A stretch of DNA of 64,000 bases from Candidatus Kuenenia stuttgartensis. GTDB lineage: Bacteria; Planctomycetota; Planctomycetia; Isosphaerales; Isosphaeraceae. The position numbers were made by a program, and so were the translations under genes. The stretch is taken from positions 1 to 64,000 of the forward strand of contig CAMBEP010000025.1 in NCBI GenBank assembly GCA_945865635.1, read 5' to 3'. The notes beneath the pieces were generated by a model, which was given only the letters and a program-made list of their open reading frames with translations, had not been told where the DNA came from and did no database searches. Shown piece after piece: positions 52,550 through 62,106 of the stretch. The first letter of the stretch is position 1. Every line of letters starts with the position of its first letter.

Positions 52550-53071
52550 ATGGTTTTAAATTCAGTGATACTTCCTGGTGTTGATCCAGCAGAAGTGATT
52601 AATCGCAGCATGATTTTTTCTGTTGGCATGACGGTTTCGCCACTTGTCATTTTTAGCCTCTCTGAACTTATTTCCGGGCAATTCTCAGGTTTCAAATTCC
52701 TTCCGGTCACGACCATCGAGGTTGCGATGGCCGCACTTAGCCTATCCTTATTTGTTGGCTTCATTCCAGTCTGTCTCTGGATCCAGATCAAGGGCGTATC
52801 AGAGATCAATCAATATCTGATTCGAAACGGTCAAATTCTTGAACGCCAGCTATTGGGTGCACTGGCAAGAGTTTATCGTTCGTCTCAGAAGACCAAAATG
52901 ATCATGCTCGCAATTCCGACATCCATCGGTCTTTTTGATGCAGAACTCACCCGATCAAAAATCGGACTTATGATTTATCTCTTTGGCCAGTTTCTGATGA
53001 TCTATAATCTGCCATGGCCAAGTCGCTGTGAAATCTGGACCGAAGTAAAACGCCGAGAAATTCTGAGATGA
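52550..53071 (+). CDS. Small membrane protein of unknown family
   Basis: The 173-residue protein has hydrophobic segments at about residues 25-45 and 62-85 and one near 140-160, and ends in a basic tail (KRREILR). I recognise no family. ATG 52550 was preferred because the upstream extension to 52478 is not hydrophobic and uses different-looking codons. Neighbours are TlpA-like upstream and lspA after a 338-base gap, giving no clue to its job. Confidence 0.55.
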   Translation: MVLNSVILPGVDPAEVINRSMIFSVGMTVSPLVIFSLSELISGQFSGFKFLPVTTIEVAMAALSLSLFVGFIPVCLWIQIKGVSEINQYLIRNGQILERQLLGALARVYRSSQKTKMIMLAIPTSIGLFDAELTRSKIGLMIYLFGQFLMIYNLPWPSRCEIWTEVKRREILR

Positions 53072-53409
53072 TTGGTTTAGGGAAAATTGCCAAGTCATAT
53101 CTCAGCGAAATCAAACTATGGTCAATGAGTAGGTCAAATTATCATAACTCCTGATTTCAATCAGCCTTACAGGCCATTTAGGATCTTCTCGCTCGTGTGC
53201 TGAATTGTGACTTTAGTTCACTTCAATGAGATTACAAATCTTAAGCTATAAAATATTTATCTGTGACAGATATCTGTAAACTCACAAGATTCGCATAGTC
53301 ATTTTTTGTAACTTTCGCTACTTTAAACCCATGAAGAGACGTCAAGGGTCCATATCATCCAACCTCTGCGATGAACCTTTGAGGCATTTTCCGAAGACTC
53401 GGGGCAGGT
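53072..53409. other. Intergenic region before lspA
   Basis: The 338 bases are AT-rich and hold no convincing gene. A perfect six-base inverted repeat, TATCTG-TGA-CAGATA (near 53261), may be a protein site. Confidence 0.4.
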
Positions 53410-53958
53410 ATGAACAAAATACCCAAAAAACATCATATCCTATTCTGGTGTCTAGCGTTAGGTGGATCCATTTTTGACCTTTGGACCAAAGCGGCCATTT
53501 TCAAAAAAGTTGGTCCACCCGGATCCGATCCAATCTCGTTGGTGAATCACATTCTGGAACTCCGTACAAGCCATAACACAGGCGCATTATGGGGCATGGG
53601 GCATAATCTGCCATACTCCAGCCTGATCTTTGCCGGCTTAAGTGTTGTGGCCGCCATATTGATCATCTGGTGGCTGTTTCCTCAAGGTGCTGCCAAGGAT
53701 TTCTGGCTGACTGTCGCACTCGGGCTGATTATGGCGGGCGCCATGGGCAATTGTTATGATCGTCTCATGTTTGGCCATGTTCGAGACTTCATGCATTTCC
53801 ATATCGACCCGATTGGGTTCGATTGTGCCATCTTCAACTTCGCTGATAATATGCTGGTGGCAGGCGCAGTGATTTTGATGATCCTCGCCTTGAAGCCGCC
53901 CCTGGAAGATCCGTCTGTCGATTCACCAGTCAACCCGGCAGCACCTGTCTTAGATTAG
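53410..53958 (+). CDS. lspA: Lipoprotein signal peptidase (signal peptidase II)
   Basis: LspA removes signal peptides from prolipoproteins in the inner membrane. The 182-residue protein has four membrane helices, an early LWTKAAIF with the conserved Asp before it, LRTSHNTGALWGMG, GAMGNCYDRLMFGHVRDFMHF with a catalytic Asp, and FNFADNML with the other. The C-terminal twenty residues are a Pro/Asp-rich tail. It makes sense with the lipoprotein genes elsewhere in the window. No ileS is adjacent. Confidence 0.95.
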   Translation: MNKIPKKHHILFWCLALGGSIFDLWTKAAIFKKVGPPGSDPISLVNHILELRTSHNTGALWGMGHNLPYSSLIFAGLSVVAAILIIWWLFPQGAAKDFWLTVALGLIMAGAMGNCYDRLMFGHVRDFMHFHIDPIGFDCAIFNFADNMLVAGAVILMILALKPPLEDPSVDSPVNPAAPVLD

Positions 53959-54014
53959 CCAATCATCTCTGCTTCAAGATCTGACGGAACCGTTCAAGGA
54001 GGAACGTATCGCTC

Positions 54015-54983
54015 ATGGCTCAAACCAAATCCAGACCTCAGAATATCCTGATCACTGGCGATACACTTGACCCCCTGTTCAATCAATTTCAAAGCCTTAT
54101 TCAAGCTCCAGCAAATCAGCTTATTTGTTTGAACTGGCCTGAAAATGGGCCTCCGCCGGTAGATTTCCAGCAGATCGCCAGTTCTCGCAGAATGGCGCAT
54201 GGCCTCCTTGTCATTCATCGCCGAAGCATAGGTCCAACAGAGCTTTCCGCCATTTCTGACCTCAGAAACACCTTGGAACAAACAAGCAAAACCAGACCCA
54301 GGCTGGAATTGATTCTGGGCGACCTTGTACGTTATGCAGAAGTCCAGGTTTTATCAATGCTTGTGGACAGGACGACCCCCGAATCCGTCGCCGCAGACCT
54401 GCTTCAAGGCCGTCTGGCACGATACTTTGGCCAGCCAAATGCATCAACGGGAAATCAACGATTGGCGAAGGTCGGCATTCTCTCCAGTAATCTTGGGATT
54501 GCCGAGATGCTTGCCGATTGGGTCCAATGGTGCGGTTACTCGCCTTTAATCTGTAATGGCTGGTCGGATAGGGCACTGCATTCCAATTCATTGATGATCT
54601 GGGATGTTCCCACTCTCTCTGACCGGTGGCTCAGCCAGCTCAGAATCCAAGCCCATCGACGACCCGTTCTGACCCTTTTGGCGATGAGCAATCGCGACAC
54701 AACCCAACTTGCCAAACAGGCAGGTGCCGTCGCATCTCTTGACCTACCCTTTGATGCCGACGATCTGGCCGATCTGCTCGCTACCCATATCCCCAACAAA
54801 CAAGATCAAAATTCTGATCAAGCTGCCGATCTCTCGAGAGTTCCATCGGTCCGCCTACGCTCTGGTAAAACCATCCTGAGAGCCGAGAATGGCCACAACC
54901 TCAACCAGGATCGTGCTCCGTGGTCAACCCGATCGGAAACCCAGAAGTCGTCCAACAACAAGTTGACCACGTCGAATGATTGA
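54015..54983 (+). CDS. Unknown protein with two receiver-like halves
   Basis: The 322-residue protein has an AAGGAGG ribosome-binding site and no signal peptide. Residues 10-120 and 150-260 each read like a degenerate receiver-type alpha/beta fold: NILITGD then LELILGD, and VGILSSNLGIAEMLADWV then TLLAMSNRDTTQLAKQAGAVASLDLPFDADDLADLL, the last echoing the Lys/Pro end of a receiver. The phosphoacceptor Asp is not obvious in either. The C-terminus is Ser/Asn-rich. It lies between lspA and mfd, but I recognise no family and infer only a possible signalling fold. Confidence 0.5.
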   Translation: MAQTKSRPQNILITGDTLDPLFNQFQSLIQAPANQLICLNWPENGPPPVDFQQIASSRRMAHGLLVIHRRSIGPTELSAISDLRNTLEQTSKTRPRLELILGDLVRYAEVQVLSMLVDRTTPESVAADLLQGRLARYFGQPNASTGNQRLAKVGILSSNLGIAEMLADWVQWCGYSPLICNGWSDRALHSNSLMIWDVPTLSDRWLSQLRIQAHRRPVLTLLAMSNRDTTQLAKQAGAVASLDLPFDADDLADLLATHIPNKQDQNSDQAADLSRVPSVRLRSGKTILRAENGHNLNQDRAPWSTRSETQKSSNNKLTTSND

Positions 54984-55101
54984 CGAATTTTGATCGACGC
55001 TGGCATTCGTTTTCATCACTCCCTAGAGTCACGGCTTTGATCCACTCAACATTCCATTCCAAATCGAGTTTCAGTAACCAATAAGACCACATTACACGAC
55101 A

Positions 55102-58100
55102 TTGCCGCCACTCAAAAAAACCCTCCCAAAACGACCTTCCCACACAGGCCCGGTTCAGTCTCTGGCCGATATGGTCTGCCTGCTCAGTGAGGCTCAGGGC
55201 TGGTCTGATGTGATCGCTGCACTACAGTCCAGAAAAAGCGTAACCATTGATGGTGCATGGGGTTCAGCCATGGCTCTTGTCGTCGAGGGCTTATCGGCTC
55301 AGGCGCCGGGGCGAATCGTTGTGATACTTCCTCACGAAGGAGATCTCGACGATTTTGCAACCGATTGGGCGGGGTTCGCTGGCAATGAGCAAGTCGGTCA
55401 GATTTCGGCCTGGGTCAAGCCACCCCGGCCGGGCGAAACGCCTGACGAAACCACCGTACGACGCTTAAGCCAATGCCGCAAAATCCTCGCGACCGCCGGC
55501 CCGAAACGGGTCATCCTGTCGATTCAATCCGTGTTACAGCCCATTGTCTCACCGGAATGGTCTGCAAAATCACTTCGGACGATAGCCTCAGGCTTTGCCG
55601 AGCCACCTGACAAACTCGCCAAATGGTTGCTTGAACAAGGCTTGGAGCGTGTGGATGTGGTCGAGGTGCCAGGCGAATTCGCACTTCGGGGCGGCATTAT
55701 GGACATTTATCCCTTCGATGCGCCCGACCCTGTCCGCTTGGAGTTTTTTGGCGACGACCTCGAATCCATCCGGACTTTCGATGTCGCCAGCCAGCGTACA
55801 AGTGAATCCGTAAAGTCCCTGCGCATTGGTGCCTTGGCAGATCTTGGGGTAAACGATCATCCTGCCCGGGCACACCTGACCGACATGCTCGAGCCCAACG
55901 ACTGGGTCGTTTTGATTGATTCGCCAGACCTGCACCAGCAAGCAGAAATTTATCTCTCCCGTGAACGTGAAACCGGTGGCCTTTATGGACTTCAAGATTC
56001 ATGGAAACGGCTGATTCAATTTCCAACGGCTGAGGTGGCCAGCCTTGCAGCAGACGGATATGAGCTGGCATGCCATTTAAGGGTCGAGTCGCTTGAGCGA
56101 TTTACAGGCGACCTTGTGCGTGTCAAAGCAGAACTTCAAAGCGTGGCTGAAGGTGATCATGTCCTGATCGCCTGCCACAACGAAGGCGAACGCGAACGAC
56201 TCTCAGAGATTTTTGCCGACACCCGACTCGCCTCTGAAAACCGACTCACACTAAGCGTTGGTCAGCTTAAAAGTGGCTTTCGGCTCATCGACCAAAACTT
56301 GATCGTATTGGGCGACCATGAGCTATTCCATCGGCCTGACACGCGCCGGGCGAATGTCAGAAGACGATATGAATCACGCGCAATCGATAGTTTTCTGGAT
56401 CTCAATCCAGGCGATTTGATCGTTCATATCAATCATGGGATTGCTCGTTATCTTGGCCTTCAAATGATCGAAAGGTCAAAGGATCACGCAGAAGAGACCC
56501 TGGTTCTGGAATTCGCTGCCGAAACTCGGATGTATGTCCCGGTTTCACAAATTGAACTCGTCCAAAAGTACATCGGTGGAGGGAAATCTGATCCACCCCT
56601 CTCCAAACTTGGCAGCAGCACATGGGAAAAACGCAAGAAAAAGGTCGCAGATGCTCTAATCGACCTTGCAGGAGAGCTCCTCGAAATCCAGGCCGCTCGG
56701 GCCGCAGTGCCAGGATTCGCTTACCCTGCGGAAGATTCCGCTTGGTATCGCCAATTTGAGGCGGCATTCCCTTACGACGAAACCACGGATCAGCTCGCCG
56801 CGATTGAAGCGATTCGCAACGACCTCTCCCAGCCCAAGCCGATGGATCGACTGATTTGCGGCGATGTCGGCTATGGCAAGACGGAACTGGCAATCAGAGC
56901 AGCATTTCGGGCCGTAGAATCGGGCAAGCAGGTAGCGATTCTAGTGCCCACCACAGTGCTGGCGGAACAGCATTACCACAGTTTTTCGGCTCGAATGGCC
57001 GAATATCCGTTCACCGTAGAAGTGCTCAACAGGTTCCGGCCCAAGTCGGAAATGCGAGAGGTCATTAAGCGGACAGCTTATGGCGGCGTGGATGTGCTGA
57101 TCGGCACACACCGGATTTTGCAGAAAGATGTTCAGTTCAAAGACCTTGGCCTCGTTGTCATTGATGAAGAACAGCGATTCGGTGTGGAAGACAAAGAGTG
57201 GCTCAAGTCATTGAAAACCACCGTCGACGTTCTCACTCTCTCAGCAACCCCTATCCCTCGAACGCTCCACATGAGCCTTTTGGGAATCCGCGACATTTCG
57301 AACCTCGAAACTCCACCCGCGGGCCGAAAGGCCATCGAAACCCGAATCAGCCGTTTCGACCCTGATCTCGTCAGACGCGCCATCAATCGTGAGCTCAATC
57401 GCGATGGCCAGATCTTTTTCGTTCACAATCGTGTTCATGATATCCAGTCAGTCGCTGATCGCATCAAACATATCGTCCCAGAAGCTCGTATTATCATCGC
57501 TCATGGCCAAATGGCAGGCGAAGAATTGGAACGAGCCATGTTGAAATTCGTAAGACACGAGGCAGATATCCTGCTTGCAACAACCATTATTGAAAGTGGT
57601 CTTGATATTCCCAATGCCAATACCATTTTCATCAACGAAGCCGATAAATATGGGCTAGCAGACCTCCATCAGTTGCGAGGCCGGGTCGGACGATTCAAAA
57701 ACAGAGCCTATGCCTACTTATTGCTCGAGAATGAAAAACCTGTCACTCCCAATGCTGTCAAGCGACTCAAAGCAATCGAAGAATTTACCGACCTAGGTGC
57801 TGGTTTCAAAATTGCATTACGTGACCTCGAAATTCGTGGCGCAGGTAATATCTTAGGGTCTGAGCAATCAGGCCATATTGAAGCGGTTGGCTATGAATTA
57901 TTCTGTACCCTACTGGAAAAAGCGGTCCGCAAAAAGACCGGAAAAAAAGAGCCGCCTCCTGTGGAATGCCTGGTGGAAATCCCCTGGAAAGCCTGGCTGC
58001 CAAAGGATTATGTTGACGGACACCGCGTCAAGGTTGAGCTCTATCGCCGACTTGGTCGACTGCGAACTCTGGACCGGATCAAAGATTTTGCACAGGAACT

Positions 58101-58389
58101 CGTCGACCGCTTCGGTGCCCTGCCCCCTCAAGCCGAAAACTTGATGCGAGAAAATGAACTTAGAGTCCTTGCCGCTCGATGGGGGGTGGATCGAATCCAT
58201 ACCGATGACGGATTCGCTGTGCTCAGGTGTCGTTCCGCAACCAAGCTCGCCCGACTCGCCAGCCTTAGGCCCGGTGAAGTTCGACTCGTAGACGACCTCA
58301 CTGGATATATCCCTCTTGAAGAACGCAGACCGCCCGCTCATGTAATCGCAAATCGCGTTTCTGATATTCTAAAAACAGCAGGCGGCTGA
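55102..58389 (+). CDS. mfd: Transcription-repair coupling factor Mfd
   Basis: Mfd removes RNA polymerase stalled at DNA lesions and recruits UvrA. The 1095-residue protein has the UvrB-like N-terminal region (MDIYPFDAPDPVRLEFFGDDLESIRTFD), the RNA-polymerase-interacting domain (GDLIVHINHGIARYLGL), and the RecG-like helicase. The helicase shows Walker A GDVGYGKTELAIRAAF, the DEEQ box in VIDEEQRFGV, SATPIPRTLHMSLLG and a C-terminal TRCF domain (LVEIPWKAWLPKDY). The start is unclear: TTG 55102 is reported, ATG 55171 would remove 23 residues. A hairpin at 58421-58438 lies after its stop. Confidence 0.95.
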   Translation: MPPLKKTLPKRPSHTGPVQSLADMVCLLSEAQGWSDVIAALQSRKSVTIDGAWGSAMALVVEGLSAQAPGRIVVILPHEGDLDDFATDWAGFAGNEQVGQISAWVKPPRPGETPDETTVRRLSQCRKILATAGPKRVILSIQSVLQPIVSPEWSAKSLRTIASGFAEPPDKLAKWLLEQGLERVDVVEVPGEFALRGGIMDIYPFDAPDPVRLEFFGDDLESIRTFDVASQRTSESVKSLRIGALADLGVNDHPARAHLTDMLEPNDWVVLIDSPDLHQQAEIYLSRERETGGLYGLQDSWKRLIQFPTAEVASLAADGYELACHLRVESLERFTGDLVRVKAELQSVAEGDHVLIACHNEGERERLSEIFADTRLASENRLTLSVGQLKSGFRLIDQNLIVLGDHELFHRPDTRRANVRRRYESRAIDSFLDLNPGDLIVHINHGIARYLGLQMIERSKDHAEETLVLEFAAETRMYVPVSQIELVQKYIGGGKSDPPLSKLGSSTWEKRKKKVADALIDLAGELLEIQAARAAVPGFAYPAEDSAWYRQFEAAFPYDETTDQLAAIEAIRNDLSQPKPMDRLICGDVGYGKTELAIRAAFRAVESGKQVAILVPTTVLAEQHYHSFSARMAEYPFTVEVLNRFRPKSEMREVIKRTAYGGVDVLIGTHRILQKDVQFKDLGLVVIDEEQRFGVEDKEWLKSLKTTVDVLTLSATPIPRTLHMSLLGIRDISNLETPPAGRKAIETRISRFDPDLVRRAINRELNRDGQIFFVHNRVHDIQSVADRIKHIVPEARIIIAHGQMAGEELERAMLKFVRHEADILLATTIIESGLDIPNANTIFINEADKYGLADLHQLRGRVGRFKNRAYAYLLLENEKPVTPNAVKRLKAIEEFTDLGAGFKIALRDLEIRGAGNILGSEQSGHIEAVGYELFCTLLEKAVRKKTGKKEPPPVECLVEIPWKAWLPKDYVDGHRVKVELYRRLGRLRTLDRIKDFAQELVDRFGALPPQAENLMRENELRVLAARWGVDRIHTDDGFAVLRCRSATKLARLASLRPGEVRLVDDLTGYIPLEERRPPAHVIANRVSDILKTAGG

Positions 58390-58420
58390 TTTGTAACCCT
58401 CTGGCTGATCTCTGACCGCC

Positions 58421-58438
58421 AGATCGCTCTTGCGATCT
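58421..58438 (+). terminator. Hairpin after mfd
   Basis: AGATCGC and GCGATCT form a perfect seven-base stem with a four-base TCTT loop, 32 bases after the mfd stop. There is no T tract, so termination is only possible. Confidence 0.35.
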
Positions 58439-58513
58439 CAAAATTGTGCTCAAACTCATGGCAGTCAATATTTTACTGCGAGAACTGCCCAAACCACCTG
58501 ATCAGCAACCACT

Positions 58514-58544
58514 GGGGCGATCCATCAAATGGATCGATCGCCCC
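58514..58544. terminator. Hairpin between mfd and the convergent cyclase-repeat gene
   Basis: GGGGCGAT-CCAT pairs with ATGGATCGATCGCCCC with a four-base bulge. It sits just after the end of the convergent minus-strand gene. No T tract follows, so it is a candidate shared terminator only. Confidence 0.35.
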
Positions 58545-58564
58545 CGGTAGCCATGGACGATGTC

Positions 58565-59689
58565 TTACTTTACTTTCCGGGCATGGCTCAGGGCCAGCAA
58601 CCCATAGGCCGTGACCAAATTGGCATCGCCTTCGAGAAATCGGTCGGCGGGGTTGGTCCATGAACCGTCAGCTTTCTGACGCTTGGAAAGCGCTGTGACC
58701 AACTCGGCTCGCCAGTCGTGCGACTTGCCGGCACTATCCGTGATTGTCTCAACTTTCAGAAGATTAAGTGCTTTGGCAAAAGTGTGATAGTAGTAATACA
58801 GGCCCTGTTGACCCATCCCAGGATTTTCATCCACAGAGTAATTCTTTCGGATGAAGCCAAGAGCGGATTCGACGCGTGGATCGTCTTTACTCAATCCAGC
58901 ATAAATCATGCTTTTCAGGCCAGCATAAGTCATTCCGGCATAACTGCGAAAGCCCTTTTCCGCATCGCCGCCGGCCATGCTTTGACCACCGTTGGCGGCT
59001 GTGTAGATAAACCCTCCATCGTTGACCTTGTCGGCCCAGGGCTGATCGTTGAACTCGCTTTTTGAGTTCTGACAGCGGGAAACAAAGATCAACGCCTTTT
59101 TCAGAGCAGGGTCGTCCGCAGGCAGACCCGTGTCTCGCAGAGCCTCGATAAAGTAGGACGTATTGGATAGGTCCGGACGACTATTCGACCCACCATAGCC
59201 TGCACCACCAAAATAGGCATCCGTGCGAGGCCGATTCTCTGTTTCGTCCCACTGCATTTTCTTGAGGAAGGACTGGGCCTTGGTGATGGCGTCCGTGTAT
59301 CGACCATCGGCGTTGGCTTCTTTGAATGCGAGCAATGAGATGCAGGTCGTGTAGTTGGCATGCGCAGCCGAAGGGAAACCGCCGTTCTCGCGGTCCAAAA
59401 ATTTCTCAAGATATGCGAGTGCTTTTCTGACCGTCGGCTCGTTCGGAGAAACGCGGCCAGAACGTAGCATGGATGCAACCACAAGTGCGGTAATGCCCGG
59501 CTCGCGTTCCGTAGACCATCCGCCTTCACTCGTCTGTCTGGATTTCAGAAAATCCACTGCCTTGGCAACAACCACGTCGCTGGCACTGGCGGATTGACCA
59601 AGAAGCAATTCAGCGGGTGCTATGATCAGGACCGAACCAGCAGCCGTTGTCTTGAACCAGGATCGGCGGGAAAGAGAAGAAATTGTCAT
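58565..59689 (-). CDS. Tat-exported squalene-cyclase/prenyltransferase-repeat protein
   Basis: The 374-residue protein has a twin-arginine leader, SRRSWFKTTAAGSVL, followed by AELLLGQ. The mature part is an (alpha/alpha) barrel of the prenyltransferase/squalene-oxidase repeat kind: FLKSRQTSEGGWSTE, ALAYLEKFLDRENGGFPS, FGGAGYGGSNSRPDLSNTSY and LSKRQKADGSWTNPADRF. True cyclases are larger and keep DxDD, which I do not see, so an enzymatic role is uncertain. Such exported proteins are common in planctomycetes. It is convergent to mfd. Confidence 0.8.
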   Translation of the reverse strand: MTISSLSRRSWFKTTAAGSVLIIAPAELLLGQSASASDVVVAKAVDFLKSRQTSEGGWSTEREPGITALVVASMLRSGRVSPNEPTVRKALAYLEKFLDRENGGFPSAAHANYTTCISLLAFKEANADGRYTDAITKAQSFLKKMQWDETENRPRTDAYFGGAGYGGSNSRPDLSNTSYFIEALRDTGLPADDPALKKALIFVSRCQNSKSEFNDQPWADKVNDGGFIYTAANGGQSMAGGDAEKGFRSYAGMTYAGLKSMIYAGLSKDDPRVESALGFIRKNYSVDENPGMGQQGLYYYYHTFAKALNLLKVETITDSAGKSHDWRAELVTALSKRQKADGSWTNPADRFLEGDANLVTAYGLLALSHARKVK

Positions 59690-61399
59690 GCTGGTTTTGT
59701 GAACTCCAGATTATAGGATTCGAGATCGGAGATTGTTCAAGATGCTTATAACCTGTCAGACTTTATGTCCAAAAGACCAGATGTCGAATTGAGCAAGTCT
59801 GACCAATTCTTGAAACGGATAAAACCAGTATACCGCTAGCAGGCCCGAGTCGTCGATAGTCACTTTGCTGACGTCCCGGAGAAATTATTAGAGATGCGCA
59901 AGATCATGCCTTCAACCAGCACAGCCCAAACAGAGACCGACAAGAAACCATCGTAAGACGAACGAACTGAAGAAGACCAGGCCGCAGTCTGATTTTGAGA
60001 ACGATCCACGAAACAATGGACGCTGAATCACTGAGCAGATCATTCACCTGTGCCAACAAGAACCTGGCAGACCACTATGAAATGTGGGCAAAGATCACAG
60101 TTATACTGAGTCTTCTTATATGTTATTATATAGATATTAATATCCTATGACTTAAACTAGTCAAATTACTTTTATGCGATTATGTGATCATATATTTTTA
60201 TGATTTGATTACAGCACGACTGCACAGGATCGTTTTTTGGTGTGTGATGAGAGCATGGGAATGCCTTTTGCAGGATTGCAGAATCCCGTTGCTGCTGAAT
60301 TGACACATTGACTTTGGCTGATCTGGTGAGTCGTTCTCACTTCTCAAAACAAGTCGTGGCGATCTTTCACTCCATCGATTACACGCCGTGAAGAACCGCA
60401 TCATAATCACACGCAGGTACTTATTATATAGATGATTAAAGATTAATAGCAAAACCATTAAATACACTTGTAGTTTTCATGTATGCAGAATCCTTTATGA
60501 TCTAATATAAGTGATGGTTAAGTCCAATGATTCCAGAAATCAACAGTTCTGGTGAACGTATTCAGGTTTGCTTGAATGATTCGATAGCCCAAACCACACT
60601 AAAAACCGCTTCTGTCGGAATTCTAGAAGCAACTGTTCTAAAAAGTGAAGAGCTTTCGAAACATCACAGGGCGTGTTTGTGTCTTACGAGTCATGATCCC
60701 AAAAAAAAAATTCCAGTTTTTTTTGGGGCATGGAATGCATGAAATCATGCTATAACAATTGTGCTAGATTAATCGTTTTAACGAAATTGAGGATTCTAGG
60801 GGTTGTTTTCATCGTTCATGCGGATTAACTTACTTGCATGCCAAATGCGTATTCACTCATCTGGTTCGGACGTTTCGGCCGCTCGCCGAACTCAATCTTT
60901 TCGAAGGCCCGCTTGTGTGAAGGAGGAATCGATTGCGGGTTGATCTAACCCTCACTGTCTTTCAGGAATTCCGCTAGGAATGCACAGCGAATCGATCAAA
61001 GTCGACTTTGGAATGACTTTGTCGAACCATCACGGAAGACTTCCTGGACCTCTTGTCCCTTGTAGGAGTCTAGACCCATTCACGCGAATCTGATTTCTGA
61101 TCCTGCGTTACGCAATGTCGCTCAACCTGCGGCTTAAATCGGAAATCCCAAGCGATCGAATACCGGTTTAATCAGTTTCTTCGGAACCTGATCTACGGCC
61201 TTCGTTTGCCTCTGGAGCGTGTAAGTCGTCGAGTTCTTGATACATTTCGAAATATAAACGACCGTGCTGTCCACTCATATCTGGTGTATGCTTGCATCAA
61301 CAGTTTATGATAAGATGCGCTTGTCCATTTATTCTTCGATACCAATATCAAGTCTTAACTCGATTCGTTATTGCAATGAAAATAGGAGAACACATCGAT
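59690..61399. other. AT-rich, apparently decayed intergenic region
   Basis: This 1.7-kb stretch has no gene I can support. It contains a 44-codon open frame at 60016-60150 ending in a hydrophobic tail, a 71-codon frame at 60527-60742 of unknown kind, a long A/T hairpin at 60692-60732, and minus-strand pieces between about 60830 and 61280 that read as short protein-like fragments broken by stops (for instance QRQTKAVDQVPKKLIKPVF, YKGQEVQEVFRDGSTKSFQ and HKRAFEKIEFGERPKRPNQ). The last look like fragments of a dead gene whose codon use is GC-richer than its surroundings. No transposase was recognised. Confidence 0.4.
60692..60732. promoter_or_regulatory. Long A/T hairpin
   Basis: CATGATCCCAAAAAAAA and TTTTTTTTGGGGCATG pair with about two mismatches around a short loop. 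It is the strongest stem in the 1.7-kb gap. On either strand it ends without a downstream T tract beyond its own arm. Confidence 0.4.
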
Positions 61400-61939
61400 A
61401 TGAGTCAGAATCTACCTCGTCGTGCTTTTGTTGGACAAATCGCTTTCTTGCCATTTATGGCGCGTCGTGCGATGGTCAACCAAACTTACACTTACAACAA
61501 CCTGCCTCCAGGCTACACTTACGTTACGCAACCTCAAGCCGCAGAAACTGTTGCCGCGCCGGTTGCCGCTCAGCCTGAGCAATCAGCAGTACAGCCGACT
61601 GCTACTGCCCAGCCAGTTGCCTATGATTACGGTGATGGTGGTGTGCTTGCCACCATGAATGCCCAGCGGGCGGCTTCCGGGCTCCACGCTCTGGCTTACG
61701 ACCCAAATCTCTCGGCCAATGCCGCCAGTGTCGCAAATAATTGCGCAGCAAGAAATTCTCTCATCCACTCCAATTACGGAATGGAAAACCTTGCCATGAC
61801 ACCCGTTCCGGCCAATGCCATAAACATGTGGCTAAACTCTTCAGGCCATCGGGCCAACATGCTTTCCGGCGCAACACGAGTCGGAATCGGTTTGGCCTCA
61901 AATGGCTCTTACTGGTATGTCGCAGCAATTTTTGGCTGA
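61400..61939 (+). CDS. Exported CAP/SCP-domain protein
   Basis: The 179-residue protein has a positively charged N-terminus, PRRAFVGQIAFLPFMARRA, possibly an atypical export signal, a Gln/Ala-rich linker of about 50 residues and a CAP domain. Signs of the CAP fold are VLATMNAQRAASGLHAL, YGMENLAM and MWLNSSGHRANMLSG, the last being the usual GHRxxML end of a cavity motif. CAP proteins are often secreted; their biochemical role in bacteria is mostly unknown. ATG 61400, preceded by AGGAG, was chosen over 61376 and 61292. Confidence 0.82.
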   Translation: MSQNLPRRAFVGQIAFLPFMARRAMVNQTYTYNNLPPGYTYVTQPQAAETVAAPVAAQPEQSAVQPTATAQPVAYDYGDGGVLATMNAQRAASGLHALAYDPNLSANAASVANNCAARNSLIHSNYGMENLAMTPVPANAINMWLNSSGHRANMLSGATRVGIGLASNGSYWYVAAIFG

Positions 61940-61973
61940 TTCTTTTCAAGATTTGTATCGCCGTTGTCATTCC

Positions 61974-61995
61974 CCAATCTTCGCAATGAGATTGG
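61974..61995 (+). terminator. Weak hairpin after the CAP gene
   Basis: CCAATCT and AGATTGG form a perfect seven-base stem with an eight-base loop, 34 bases after the CAP gene stop. There is no T tract. Confidence 0.3.
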
Positions 61996-62106
61996 ATCTG
62001 CTCAGCGTAGAATCGGTCTGACTTTAATCGAAACCACGAACATGGATGTCGTGGTGTCGATTCCTTCTAAAATCCCGTAAAACCTGTTTTTGGGTCATAC
62101 ATCCCT

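Noticed and set aside
60527-60742. 71-codon frame in the decayed region
   Set aside because: No family resemblance and it runs into the A/T hairpin. It was left out as a gene but noted under the gap.
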